Source of the DNA: Xylophilus sp. GW821-FHT01B05
GTDB taxonomy: Bacteria > Pseudomonadota > Gammaproteobacteria > Burkholderiales > Burkholderiaceae_C
Reading direction: 5' to 3'
Length of the DNA: 64,000 nucleotides
NCBI GenBank assembly: GCA_038961845.1
Contig: CP152408.1
Span: 2,542,001 to 2,606,000, forward strand
Below are positions 54,469-62,804 of this stretch, piece after piece. A program made the position numbers and the translations under genes. How positions within the stretch are numbered: position 1 is the stretch's first letter; each line of letters starts with the position of its first letter. The notes beneath the pieces were generated by a model, which did not search any database, was not told the origin of the DNA, and saw only the letters and a program-made list of their open reading frames with translations.

Positions 54469-54975
54469 CTATTCGGGAAAGTAGCAGCGCTGCGCCGCAG
54501 CCGCCAGATGCCGGCGCACGCTGGTGCGCGAGATGCCCAATTGCGCGGCAATGTCTTCCTGCGTCATCTCCTCCAGCCGCCACAGCAGGAAGGCTTTGCG
54601 CGCCACTACCGGCAGGCCGTCCAGCCGGCGGTCGATGGCCAGCAGGGTTTCCATCACCATCAGGCGTGCTTCAGGTGGCGGCGCCTGTGGCTCGGGCAGC
54701 AGGGCCAGGGCGTCGAGGTAAGCGCGTTCGATCTGGCGCCGGCGCAGGTGGTTGGACAGCAGGCGCTGGGCGATGGTGGTGAGGTAGGCACGCGGCTCGG
54801 CCACCTGCTCCACGCCACGCGCTGCCAGCACCCGCACAAAGGTGCTTTGCGCCAGGTCCGCCGCGTCCCAGGCGCAGCCCAGCTTGCGGCGCAGGCGGGC
54901 AAGCAGCCAGCCGTGGTGGTGCTGGTACAGGGCGTGCACGGCGTCGCCAGACGCCGTGGGATGGGGGGCAGGCAT
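54469..54975 (-). CDS. FecI-like ECF sigma factor
   Basis: A 168-residue sigma-70-family protein. Region 2 is YQHHHGWLLARLRRKLGCAWDAADLAQSTFVRVLA and region 4 is ARKAFLLWRLEEMTQEDIAAQLGISRTSVRRHL. It should direct transcription of the downstream receptor gene when the ligand is bound. GGAGATC precedes the ATG. A Fur-like box lies 51-67 bp upstream. Confidence 0.92.
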   Translation of the reverse strand: MPAPHPTASGDAVHALYQHHHGWLLARLRRKLGCAWDAADLAQSTFVRVLAARGVEQVAEPRAYLTTIAQRLLSNHLRRRQIERAYLDALALLPEPQAPPPEARLMVMETLLAIDRRLDGLPVVARKAFLLWRLEEMTQEDIAAQLGISRTSVRRHLAAAAQRCYFPE

Positions 54976-55025
54976 GCGGGATCTCCAGGCAACCCATGCG
55001 CGCCGCGCCGGGCGGCGCCTTGCGG

Positions 55026-55042
55026 ATGAGAATTGATCTCAT
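55026..55042. promoter_or_regulatory. Fur-box-like operator before fecI
   Basis: ATGAGAATTGATCTCAT is a palindrome with 6-bp arms, flanked by TTTTATAAG. The spacing and AT-rich symmetric arms resemble betaproteobacterial Fur sites. It fits iron repression of a fecIRA locus. Confidence 0.55.
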
Positions 55043-55082
55043 TTTATAAGATCGGCTGCCATGGTCTGCCCTGGCAAGCTAA

Positions 55083-55150
55083 TGTAGCTATTGAATGTAT
55101 AGCTATAAGCCCAGGTGTAGACTGGGCTTGCGGCACTTTTTGCCAATATT
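55083..55150 (+). repeat. Intergenic palindromic repeat, copy 6
   Basis: TGTATAGCTATAAGCCCAG-GTGTAGA-CTGGGCTT, then GCGGCACTTTTTGCC. The stem AAGCCCAG/CTGGGCTT is 8 bp and is followed by five T. It lies just after the LysR-type gene's stop. Confidence 0.72.
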
Positions 55151-55200
55151 CCAGAAACTACTCAGGCCTGCCGCGCCGCCCATGGCTTCTTACCGCAAGA

Positions 55201-56136
55201 TCAATCCTGCGCCGGGTTGGCCATTGACTTGAGCCAGTCCAGCAAGTCCCCTGGCGGTGTGCCCTTGGCCAAGGGCGCGGGCGACAGCAGGCAGTAGTGC
55301 GATCCGTCTTCGATGAAGCCCATCGGCGCCGCCAGCACGCCGTTGTTGACATCGTCGCGCACCAGGTGCCAAGGGCCGACGGCCACGCCCAGGCCGGCCA
55401 CGGCCGCCTGCAAGCTGAAATAGAAATGCTCGAAGCTCTGCTCCGCCGCTTTGGGCAGTGACTGGCCGGCAATGTCCGCCCAGGTCTGCCAGGCGTTTGG
55501 CCGCGTGCGCGTGTGCAGGCGCGGCGCCGCCGGCCGCAGGGCGGGGTTCTTCCTTGAGGTGAACCACGTTGCCGCCTTGTCCGGGCGGCATACCGGGCCG
55601 ATTTTTTCGGCAAACAGGGGCGTGGCGTGGACCGTATCGGGCCACGCGAAATCATCGCGGCGGATGGCCAGGTCAATGCCGTGGCCAAACGAGAACGGCC
55701 CGCCGCCGGCGACCAGGTGAACGTTGATGCCGGGATGCCGGGCCTGGAAGCCCGGCCAGCGCGGGATGAGCCAGCGCATCAGCAGCGTGGGCTCACACGA
55801 CAACACCCACTGCCGTTCCCGGCGAGCGTTGGCACGCAGCTCACGGGTGGCCTGCTGCATCAGCGCCAGCCCGTCGCGCACGGCCTGCGCCAGTGTGCGG
55901 CCGGCATCGGTCAGAAAGACGCGGCGGCTGCGCCGCTCGAACAGCACCACGCCGAGGTCGTCTTCGAGCGTGCGCACGGCGCGGCTGATCGCGCCGTGGG
56001 TCAGGTGCAGCTCGTCGGCGGCGCGGGTGAAGTTCTCTAGCCGTGCCGCTACCTCGAAGCAGCGCAGGGCCAGCAGCGAGGGCAAGCGAGCGTCATTCAA
56101 CGGTGAGTCTGAATCACCATCATGGTCATAAATCAT
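55201..56136 (-). CDS. LysR-family regulator (GcvA-like)
   Basis: A 311-residue regulator. The N-terminal helix-turn-helix is LRCFEVAARLENFTRAADELHLTHGAISRAVRTLEDDLGV-LFERRSRRVFLT. The effector domain begins near residue 95 and includes PGINVHLVAGGGPFSFGHGIDLAIRRDD, the GcvA/AmpR-like pattern. It is divergent from a LysE-type exporter, with 67 bp between the starts, and probably controls it. The gene start may lie a few codons later. Confidence 0.9.
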   Translation of the reverse strand: MIYDHDGDSDSPLNDARLPSLLALRCFEVAARLENFTRAADELHLTHGAISRAVRTLEDDLGVVLFERRSRRVFLTDAGRTLAQAVRDGLALMQQATRELRANARRERQWVLSCEPTLLMRWLIPRWPGFQARHPGINVHLVAGGGPFSFGHGIDLAIRRDDFAWPDTVHATPLFAEKIGPVCRPDKAATWFTSRKNPALRPAAPRLHTRTRPNAWQTWADIAGQSLPKAAEQSFEHFYFSLQAAVAGLGVAVGPWHLVRDDVNNGVLAAPMGFIEDGSHYCLLSPAPLAKGTPPGDLLDWLKSMANPAQD

Positions 56137-56203
56137 CGTTATTCATGGCTGCGTTATTTACCTAGCATCGCTGCATTCTGCAAATTCCCCAAAAGGATAG
56201 TTC

Positions 56204-56821
56204 ATGACGGAACTGTTAGCTGTCATCACCATTACCCTGCTGGCGGTGATCAGCCCCGGCCCGGATTTCGCGATGGTCACGCGCAACAGCCTGATGCTGT
56301 CGCGCCGCGCCGGCGTGCTCACGGCCCTGGGCATTGGCCTGGGGGTGCTGGTCCACGTGGGCTACACCCTGATTGGCGTGGGCCTGTTGATCCAGCAGTC
56401 GCTGTGGCTGTTCAACGCCATCAAGTGGGTGGGGGCGGGCTACCTGATCTGGCTCGGCGTGAAGATGCTGCGGGCCACGCCCGGCGGCACGCTGGCCGAT
56501 GGGGCGGTCGCACCGCTGTCGGACGTGGCGGCGCTGCGCAGGGGCTTTCTGACCAATGCGCTGAACCCCAAGACCACGGTGTTCATCGTCAGCCTGTTCA
56601 TGCAGGTGGTGCGGCCCGACACGCCGATGTCTGTCCAGATCGGCTATGGCGCCTTCATCTCGGTGGCGCACGTGGCCTGGTTCAGCCTGGTGGCGCTGTG
56701 CTTCTCGACCGGCGCCGTGCGGGAGCGGCTGCTGGCCTTGCGCCACTGGATCGACCGCATGTTTGGCGGCCTGCTGGTGGGCTTCGGTGTCTTGCTGGCG
56801 CTGGCGCGCGTCTCGCGCTGA
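56204..56821 (+). CDS. LysE/RhtB-family amino-acid exporter
   Basis: A 205-residue protein with six membrane helices. The N-terminal LLAVITITLLAVISPGPDFAMVTRNSLMLSRRAGVLTALGIGLG is the LysE/RhtB signature with the SPGP motif. AAFLRGFLTN-like RRGFLTNALNPKTTVFIVSLFMQVV is in the middle. It exports an amino acid or derivative; which one is unknown. AAAGGATAGTTC precedes the ATG. Expression is likely controlled by the divergent LysR protein. Confidence 0.9.
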   Translation: MTELLAVITITLLAVISPGPDFAMVTRNSLMLSRRAGVLTALGIGLGVLVHVGYTLIGVGLLIQQSLWLFNAIKWVGAGYLIWLGVKMLRATPGGTLADGAVAPLSDVAALRRGFLTNALNPKTTVFIVSLFMQVVRPDTPMSVQIGYGAFISVAHVAWFSLVALCFSTGAVRERLLALRHWIDRMFGGLLVGFGVLLALARVSR

Positions 56822-56833
56822 TGTCGCCCCTGG

Positions 56834-58234
56834 CTACCCCGGCAGCGCCGGCAGCTCCACCGTCATCACCAGGCCCGGTGCCGCGTCCGCCAGCAGCACG
56901 CGGCCGCCGTGCAGGTGGACGATGGCCATCACGCTGGCTAGGCCCAGGCCGTAGCCGGGCACGGGCCGCGCCGGGTCGCCTGGCAGGCGGTGAAAGCGCG
57001 TGCCGATGCGCGCATGCTCGGCTGCCGGAATGCCGGGGCCGTTGTCGCGCACGATGATGCGCGACACCTCGCCCCAGCGCTCTACCCGCACCTGCACGGC
57101 AGCAGGCAGGCCGGCGCTGCCGCCGTACTTGAGCGCGTTGTCCACCAGGTTGGCGAGGGCGCTGGCCAGCAGGTCGCGGTCGCCGCGCGCCACGGCTGCA
57201 TCGTCGGTGGCCAGGGTCAGCGTGGCGCCTTGCGCCTCGGCCAGCGCGTCGTACAGCTCGACCACGCCGGTGGCGATGTCGTCCAGCGCCAGGGGGGCAA
57301 AGCCGTGGCGGCGCGCGCCGGATTCGGCCTCGGCGATCTGCATCAGCTTGTCGAAGACTACGGTCAGGTCTTCGATCTCGCGCACGGCGGTTTGCGCGGC
57401 CTCGTGCATTTCCTCCAGCGGCGTACCCGGGCGCTGGGCCTGGCGCAGGCGCAGCAGCACGCGCGACAGCGGCGTGCGCAGGTTGTGGGCGATGGTGTTG
57501 GAGACATGGCGCACGCCGGCCATCAGGTCCTCGATGCGGTCGAGCATGCGGTTGATGTCCTGGCTCAGGCCGGCGAACTCGTCGCCCTGGTCCGCGCCGG
57601 GAATGCGCTGGTGCAGCTCGCCGGCCTCGATGCGGGCGGCGGTGCGGCGGATGCCGGCCACGCGGGTTTCGATGTCGAGCCGGAACAGGTAGGCGCCCAC
57701 GATCACCAGCAGCAGTGCCACCAGCGCGGCGGCCAGGATGGCGCGGCCCACCGCGAGCTCGACCTGGCGCTGATCGCGCAGGTCACGGCCGACCACCAGC
57801 AGCTTGCCGTCGTCCAGCGCGCGGGCGACCACCCGCAGACGCACGCGCTGGCCGCCGCGCGTGGTGTCTTGCGAGCTGATCGCGTCGCCTACGCTGCGCC
57901 AGTGCGCGGCCGCTGGCAGGTTGCCGGCCACGCGCTGGCCGCTGCTGTCTTGCAGCAGGTAGACCTCGCTGTCGCTGTCCACGCCGTCGGCCAGGTTGAT
58001 GGCGATCTGCTCGGTCAGTGCCTCGGCGCCACCTTGTACAAAGCGTGCGACCAGCCGCTGCGAGGCCAGGGTGATCTGCCGGTCGATGTGGTGACGCTGC
58101 CCCACCACCGTCTGGAAGTAGACGATGGACAGCAGCACGGCCATGAAGAAAAGCGTGAGCAGCCCGTAGTTGAGCGCGATGCGAAAGGCCACCGAGCGCC
58201 ACGGGCCGCGCAGGGGCGCCGTCGCAGCGCTCAT
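56834..58234 (-). CDS. Sensor histidine kinase with HNLRTP phospho-site
   Basis: A 466-residue kinase. Helix 1 is about residues 20-40 (LNYGLLTLFFMAVLLSIVYF) and helix 2 about 165-185, with a periplasmic loop between, then HAMP. The His box is SNTIAHNLRTPLSRVLLRL, with Asn where most kinases have Glu or Asp after the His. The ATPase domain has LVDNALKYGGSAG, DNGPGIP and GYGLGLASVMAIV. It overlaps its response regulator by 4 bp and follows it in the transcript. Confidence 0.9.
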   Translation of the reverse strand: MSAATAPLRGPWRSVAFRIALNYGLLTLFFMAVLLSIVYFQTVVGQRHHIDRQITLASQRLVARFVQGGAEALTEQIAINLADGVDSDSEVYLLQDSSGQRVAGNLPAAAHWRSVGDAISSQDTTRGGQRVRLRVVARALDDGKLLVVGRDLRDQRQVELAVGRAILAAALVALLLVIVGAYLFRLDIETRVAGIRRTAARIEAGELHQRIPGADQGDEFAGLSQDINRMLDRIEDLMAGVRHVSNTIAHNLRTPLSRVLLRLRQAQRPGTPLEEMHEAAQTAVREIEDLTVVFDKLMQIAEAESGARRHGFAPLALDDIATGVVELYDALAEAQGATLTLATDDAAVARGDRDLLASALANLVDNALKYGGSAGLPAAVQVRVERWGEVSRIIVRDNGPGIPAAEHARIGTRFHRLPGDPARPVPGYGLGLASVMAIVHLHGGRVLLADAAPGLVMTVELPALPG

Positions 58235-58929
58235 GCAGCCGCCGCTTCGCCGGTTTCCGACAGCAGGTAGCCCACGCCGCGCACGGTGTGGATCAGCGGC
58301 AGGGCAAAGCCGGTGTCGACCTTTTGCCGCAGGCGGCTGATCTGCACGTCGATCACATTGGTCTGCGGGTCGAAGTGGTAGTCCCAGACCGATTCCAGCA
58401 GCATGGTGCGGGTGACCACCTGGCGCGCGTGGGTCATCAGGTAGGCCAGCAGGCGAAATTCGCGCGGCTGCAGCGCAATGGCGGTGCCGGCGCGCTCGAC
58501 GCTGCGGTTGACCAGGTTCACGCGCAGGTCGGCCACCTGCAGCTCGCGCACCTCGGGGCCGCTGCGGGCGCGGCGCATCAGCGCCTCCAGCCGCGCCATC
58601 AGCTCGGAGAAGGCAAAGGGCTTGGTCAGGTAGTCGTCGCCGCCGGCGTTCAGGCCGCGCACCCGCTCGTCCAGCGCCGACAGCGCCGACAGCACCAGCA
58701 CCGGCGTCTTCTTGCCCAGGTTGCGCAGGGTCGAGAGGATGGCCAGGCCGTCCACCTCGTTGGGCAGCATGCGGTCGAGCACGATCAGGTCCCAGGCTTC
58801 GGACACCGCACGCTGCAGGCCCTCCATGCCGTCGCGGCAGACCACGGCGACATGGCCGTGTTCGCGCAGGCCTTCGGCCACGTAGCGGGCGTTTTCAGCG
58901 TCGTCTTCAACGATCAGGCAGCGCCACAT
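58231..58929 (-). CDS. OmpR-family response regulator
   Basis: A 232-residue regulator. Receiver motifs are LIVEDDAENARYVAEGL, VLDRMLPNEVDG, and DDYLTKPFAFSELMARL. The C-terminal winged helix ends IHTVRGVGYLLSETG. It resembles QseB/CzcR/CopR-type regulators. The start at 58929 has GGAGAT 9 bp upstream; an ATG at 58956 is possible. The kinase is encoded next. The regulon is unknown; metal-efflux genes 8 kb away are a conceivable target only. Confidence 0.9.
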   Translation of the reverse strand: MWRCLIVEDDAENARYVAEGLREHGHVAVVCRDGMEGLQRAVSEAWDLIVLDRMLPNEVDGLAILSTLRNLGKKTPVLVLSALSALDERVRGLNAGGDDYLTKPFAFSELMARLEALMRRARSGPEVRELQVADLRVNLVNRSVERAGTAIALQPREFRLLAYLMTHARQVVTRTMLLESVWDYHFDPQTNVIDVQISRLRQKVDTGFALPLIHTVRGVGYLLSETGEAAAA

Positions 58930-58960
58930 GGCAAGGCATCTCCGGTTGGCAGGCACAAAT

Positions 58961-58990
58961 GAAAAAGGCCGGCGAAACCTCGCCGGCCTT
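58961..58990 (-). terminator. Strong intrinsic terminator after tctA
   Basis: On the minus strand AAGGCCGGCG-AGGTTT-CGCCGGCCTT is followed by TTTC. It lies between the tctA stop and the next response-regulator gene. A second hairpin (GGGGGAT/AATCCCCC) lies at about 58993-59014. Confidence 0.85.
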
Positions 58991-59041
58991 GCGGGGGATT
59001 ATAGAAATCCCCCTGCTATGCCCTGCACCGTGTGGGGCTGA

Positions 59042-60610
59042 TCAGACCGCCTGGCTGATCTGCTGTGCCGGTATCTTTGCCGATGCCAGCACTTCTTCAG
59101 CGATTGACTCCTGCGGTTTGCCGCGCTTCTTGCCGCGCCAGGCCGACCAGGTCACGCCCACCAGCAGCAGCGCGCTGAAGGCGATGAAGGTGCCGCTGAT
59201 CGGCCGGGTGACGAAGATCGACATGTCGCCCCGCGACAGCAGCAGGGCGCGGCGGAAGTTCTCTTCCACCATCGGCCCAAGCACAAAGCCCAGCATGATC
59301 GGCGCCACCGAGAAATCAAGCGCCATCAGCAGCGCACCGATCAGCCCAAAGGCCAGCACTTCCCAGATCTGGAACAGGTTGTTCTGGGTACTGAACACGC
59401 CCACCGCAATGAAGAACATGGCCGAGGGGAACAGGTAGCGGTAGGGCACCTGCAGCAGCTTGACCCAGACGCCGATCATCGGCACGTTGAGCACGATCAG
59501 GATCACGTTGCCAATCCAGAAGCTGGCAATCAGGCCCCAGAAGATGTCCGGATGCTCGGTGATCAGTTGCGGGCCGGGCTGGATGCCCTGGATCAGCAGC
59601 GCACCCAGGATCAGCGCCATCACCGCATCACCCGGGATACCCAGGCTCATGGTCGGGATGAAGTCCACCTGCGTCTTGGAGTGGGCCGAGGCCTCGGGGC
59701 CGGCCACGCCAGCGATCATGCCGGTGCCAAACTTCTCTGGCGTCTTGGAGATCTTGCGTTCCAGCGCATAGGCAATGAAGGTGGTGATGGTCGGGCCCGT
59801 GCCCGGCATGGCGCCAAACAGCGTGCCCACGCCGGTGCCGCGCACCATGGGCCAGAAGGCTTCCTTCATCTCGGCCCAGCTCGGCCGCATGTCGCGGATG
59901 CGCAGCGAGGTATTGGCGGTGATCACCTTCATGCGGTTGACGTTGAGCAGGAAGTCGGCCACGCCGAACAGGCCCATGGCGATCGCCACCAGCTCCAGGC
60001 CGTCGCTCAGTTCAGGCACGCCAAACGAGAAGCGGAAGCTGCCGGTGTTGACGTCGGTGCCGACGATGCCGCACAGCAGGCCAAACAGCGTCATGGCCAC
60101 GCCCTTCAAGGGCGAGCCGCGCGACATGGTCGAGCCCGCCAGCAGGCCCAGCAGCATGATCGAGAAGATCTCGGTCGGGCCGAACTTGAAGGCGATTTCG
60201 GTCAGCAGCGGCGAGGCAAACACCATCACCAGAATGCCCACCGATGCCGCAAAGAACGAGCAGATCATGGTGATGCCCAGCGCCGTGCCGCCCTTGCCGG
60301 CCTTGGTCATGGGGTAGCCGTCCAGGCAGGTCACCGCGTGCGGCGGGTGCGAGGGCAGGTTCAGCAGAATGGCGCCAATCGCGCCGCCGTACTGCGAGCC
60401 GTAGAAGATGCCGGCGAGCATCAGAATGGCCGGCACCGGGTGCATGGCATAGGTCAGCGGCAGCAGGATGGAGATGGCCGACAGCGCGCCCATGCCCGGC
60501 AGCACGCCGATCAGGTTGCCCACCAGCACGCCAAAGAAGGACCACATCAGGTTGCTGCCCTGGAAGGCGACACCAAAGCCGAACCAAAGGTCTTGCAGTG
60601 ATTGCATCAT
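59042..60610 (-). CDS. tctA: Tripartite tricarboxylate transporter, large permease TctA
   Basis: A 522-residue protein with about twelve membrane helices. The motif VLVGNLIGVLPGMGALSAISILLPLTY and its internal repeat GTLFGAMPGTGPTITTFIAYALE are the TctA signature. It carries a carboxylate (citrate in the type case) with TctB, driven by an ion gradient and served by a periplasmic TctC. It follows tctB by 3 bp. An ATG one codon later could also be the start. A strong terminator follows. Confidence 0.94.
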   Translation of the reverse strand: MMQSLQDLWFGFGVAFQGSNLMWSFFGVLVGNLIGVLPGMGALSAISILLPLTYAMHPVPAILMLAGIFYGSQYGGAIGAILLNLPSHPPHAVTCLDGYPMTKAGKGGTALGITMICSFFAASVGILVMVFASPLLTEIAFKFGPTEIFSIMLLGLLAGSTMSRGSPLKGVAMTLFGLLCGIVGTDVNTGSFRFSFGVPELSDGLELVAIAMGLFGVADFLLNVNRMKVITANTSLRIRDMRPSWAEMKEAFWPMVRGTGVGTLFGAMPGTGPTITTFIAYALERKISKTPEKFGTGMIAGVAGPEASAHSKTQVDFIPTMSLGIPGDAVMALILGALLIQGIQPGPQLITEHPDIFWGLIASFWIGNVILIVLNVPMIGVWVKLLQVPYRYLFPSAMFFIAVGVFSTQNNLFQIWEVLAFGLIGALLMALDFSVAPIMLGFVLGPMVEENFRRALLLSRGDMSIFVTRPISGTFIAFSALLLVGVTWSAWRGKKRGKPQESIAEEVLASAKIPAQQISQAV

Positions 60611-60613
60611 GGC

Positions 60614-61090
60614 TCAGGCCCCCCACTTGAACAGCGGCAGCTGCAGTTGCAGCGCCCACCAGAACACGATGGTGGCAACCGCCATCATGGCCAGCGACAG
60701 CAGCAGCGCCTGCAGCCAGCTATTGCTGCGGTCACCCATCGCCGAGATGAAGACGATGGCAAAGGTTGCCGGCAGCAGGCCCAGGTATTCGCCAAACAGC
60801 AGGAAGGCGAGCACGCCCAGGATGATGCAGATGGCGCCGCGCATGTCGGGCATGCCGTGCGCGTGGCCCACGGCCGGCGCGGCCGGTGCCGTGTCCGAGC
60901 GGGCCGAGGCGGCGATCAGCACCCCGCACACCACCATCAGCACGCCAATGGCGCAGGGGAAGAAGCCCGGGCCCATGTGGGCCAGCGTGCCGAGCCGGTA
61001 CTGCACGCTGGCGTAGGTCGCCCCCAGGCCGACCAGCACCATCAAGGCGCCGCCGTAGTAGTCCTTCTTGAAGTGGGAGGGGGATTTCAT
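60614..61090 (-). CDS. tctB: Tripartite tricarboxylate transporter, small permease TctB
   Basis: A 158-residue membrane protein with four helices: YYGGALMVLVGLGATYASV, GPGFFPCAIGVLMVVCGVLIAASA, GAICIILGVLAFLLFGEYLGLLPATFAIVFISAMG and LQALLLSLAMMAVATIVFWWAL. It partners TctA. GGAGG precedes the ATG at 61090, and a short ORF ends across that ATG (ATGA). No tctC was found on either side within the window. Confidence 0.9.
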   Translation of the reverse strand: MKSPSHFKKDYYGGALMVLVGLGATYASVQYRLGTLAHMGPGFFPCAIGVLMVVCGVLIAASARSDTAPAAPAVGHAHGMPDMRGAICIILGVLAFLLFGEYLGLLPATFAIVFISAMGDRSNSWLQALLLSLAMMAVATIVFWWALQLQLPLFKWGA

Positions 61091-61146
61091 CGCGGGCCTC
61101 CGACGATGGGCCGGCTGTGTGTGCCGGCAGCGTGTCTGTGTTGCAT
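61087..61146 (-). CDS. 19-residue leader ORF overlapping tctB
   Basis: MQHRHAAGTHSRPIVGGPR, preceded by AAGGAGAG with good spacing. The stop TGA overlaps the tctB ATG (ATGA), so the two would be translationally coupled. It may be a leader peptide, or the surviving first codons of a lost gene such as tctC. Too short for family matching. Confidence 0.4.
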   Translation of the reverse strand: MQHRHAAGTHSRPIVGGPR

Positions 61147-61280
61147 GGTCTGTCTCTCCTTCCGTGGAAACCCGCGGCCACCAAAGCACGGCGGGCAGGA
61201 ACGGTGAAAGGCAGTCTAGGAAGCGAAGCTTCCAATCAGCTTCCGACAGGCCTGCGGAGGCCCAAAATACGTGTTATTGC

Positions 61281-62804
61281 TTATGCGCCGGCCGCGTGCG
61301 GCAACTGCAGTTGGGCGCTCAAACCATGGTGGCCGTCAGGGCTTGCATCGCCCTCGGCCAACACGATGTCGCCACCATTGCGCCTGGCATAGGCGCGCGC
61401 AATCGCCAGGCCCAGGCCAGCGCCGCCGGTGCTGCGGCCAAAGCGCTCGAACACCGCCTCGCGCCGCTCGGGCGCAATGCCCGGGCCGGTATCACGGATA
61501 TCGGCTACGACAGCATCTACCGTCAGGCGCAGCGCCACGGTGACGCTGCCACCCGCGGCCGTATGGCGGATCGCGTTGTGCAGCAGGTTGGCCAGGGCTT
61601 CGTGCAGCTCGGCGGCCTGGGCCCGCACCGGGGCGGCCAGTGCCTGGGCGTCGGCGCCCTCGGGCGCGTCTTCACCGCGCACGTCCACCCAGCCCAGGTC
61701 CAGTTGCTTCTCGCGCGCCAGCGGCAGGTACTGCAGAACCACTTCGCGCGCGACCGTGTTCAGATCTATCAGCGGCGGCGGCCCGGCGGCGTCCTGCACG
61801 CGGCTGGCATGCGCCAGGGCCAGCAACTGGTCCGACAGGCGCCGGCTGCGGCCCAACTGGGCAATGATGGCGTGCAGGGTTTCGCGCATGCGCGCCGGGT
61901 CTTGCTCGCGCAGCGCGTAGCCGGCCTGGGCCAGCATGATGGCCAGCGGCGTGCGCAACTGGTGTGATGCATCGGCCAAAAAGCGCGCCTGTTCGGCCAG
62001 CACCTCGCGGTGGTCGGCGATGTGGTGGTTCACGGCATCGACCAGCGGCGCGACCTCGGACGGCACGCCGCTGGCGTCCAGCGGCTGCAGCTCGTGCGCG
62101 GGACGCTCGCGCAGCGAGGCGCGCAGGCGTTGCAAGGGCCGCAGCGCCCAGGTCACCCCCAGCCATACCAGCAGCAAGGTCACGCCCAGCATGCGTGCGT
62201 TTTGCCATAGCTCGCGCTGTAGCCAGGCTTGCCGCGCCTCGATGCGCCGGCCAGTGCTCTCAGCGGCCTGCACCTGCAGCCGGTAACGCTGGCCTGCGGC
62301 GTTCTCGATGTCACGCTGCAGCGCCGCCACGCGCAGCGGGTAGCCGCGGTAGATGGCGTCGTAGAACAGGATGTGCCCGCCCAGCGGCCCGCCAAAGGTG
62401 GCCGGCGGCGGCGAAAAAACGGCGCCCGACGGCGGTGGCGGCAGATCGGACACGCCCATCAGGATGCGCTCCGGCGCGCCGGGCGGGCTGAGCGGCATAA
62501 GTCCCACGCGCAGGTGCTTGTGGCGCGCCTGCACCGACTCGAACATGGCCTCTACCGCGAAGGGCGCGGTCAGGTCGACCTCGCCCTGCGTGTCTAGGTT
62601 GACGCTGTCGTCGAGCGCGGACAAGGGCTCCAGCAGGGCCTGGTCGTAGGCGTTTTCGATGGTGCGGGAAAAGGCTCGGTAGTCGCTCCAGCTGTCGATT
62701 GCCAGCAGGGCGGTGACCCCGGGCAGCAGCAAGGCCAGCAGCAGCGTGCGTATGCCCAGGCGCCGCGCTGGCGGGGCGTGGTCAGGTGCCAGCGATGTCG
62801 GCAT
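61281..62804 (-). CDS. tctE: TctE-like sensor histidine kinase
   Basis: A 507-residue kinase with an N-terminal helix (LLLALLLPGVTALLAIDSW), a long periplasmic sensor region of the 2CSK_N type, and a second helix near 212-228 (MLGVTLLLVWLGVTWAL). HAMP, the His box ADASHQLRTPLAIMLAQAGY and an ATPase domain (LANLLHNAIRHTA, RDTGPGIAP, GGAGLGLAIARAYA) follow. In relatives TctE senses carboxylates and with TctD switches on tctCBA. It overlaps tctD by 23 bp and lies 134 bp before the tctB leader. Confidence 0.9.
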   Translation of the reverse strand: MPTSLAPDHAPPARRLGIRTLLLALLLPGVTALLAIDSWSDYRAFSRTIENAYDQALLEPLSALDDSVNLDTQGEVDLTAPFAVEAMFESVQARHKHLRVGLMPLSPPGAPERILMGVSDLPPPPSGAVFSPPPATFGGPLGGHILFYDAIYRGYPLRVAALQRDIENAAGQRYRLQVQAAESTGRRIEARQAWLQRELWQNARMLGVTLLLVWLGVTWALRPLQRLRASLRERPAHELQPLDASGVPSEVAPLVDAVNHHIADHREVLAEQARFLADASHQLRTPLAIMLAQAGYALREQDPARMRETLHAIIAQLGRSRRLSDQLLALAHASRVQDAAGPPPLIDLNTVAREVVLQYLPLAREKQLDLGWVDVRGEDAPEGADAQALAAPVRAQAAELHEALANLLHNAIRHTAAGGSVTVALRLTVDAVVADIRDTGPGIAPERREAVFERFGRSTGGAGLGLAIARAYARRNGGDIVLAEGDASPDGHHGLSAQLQLPHAAGA

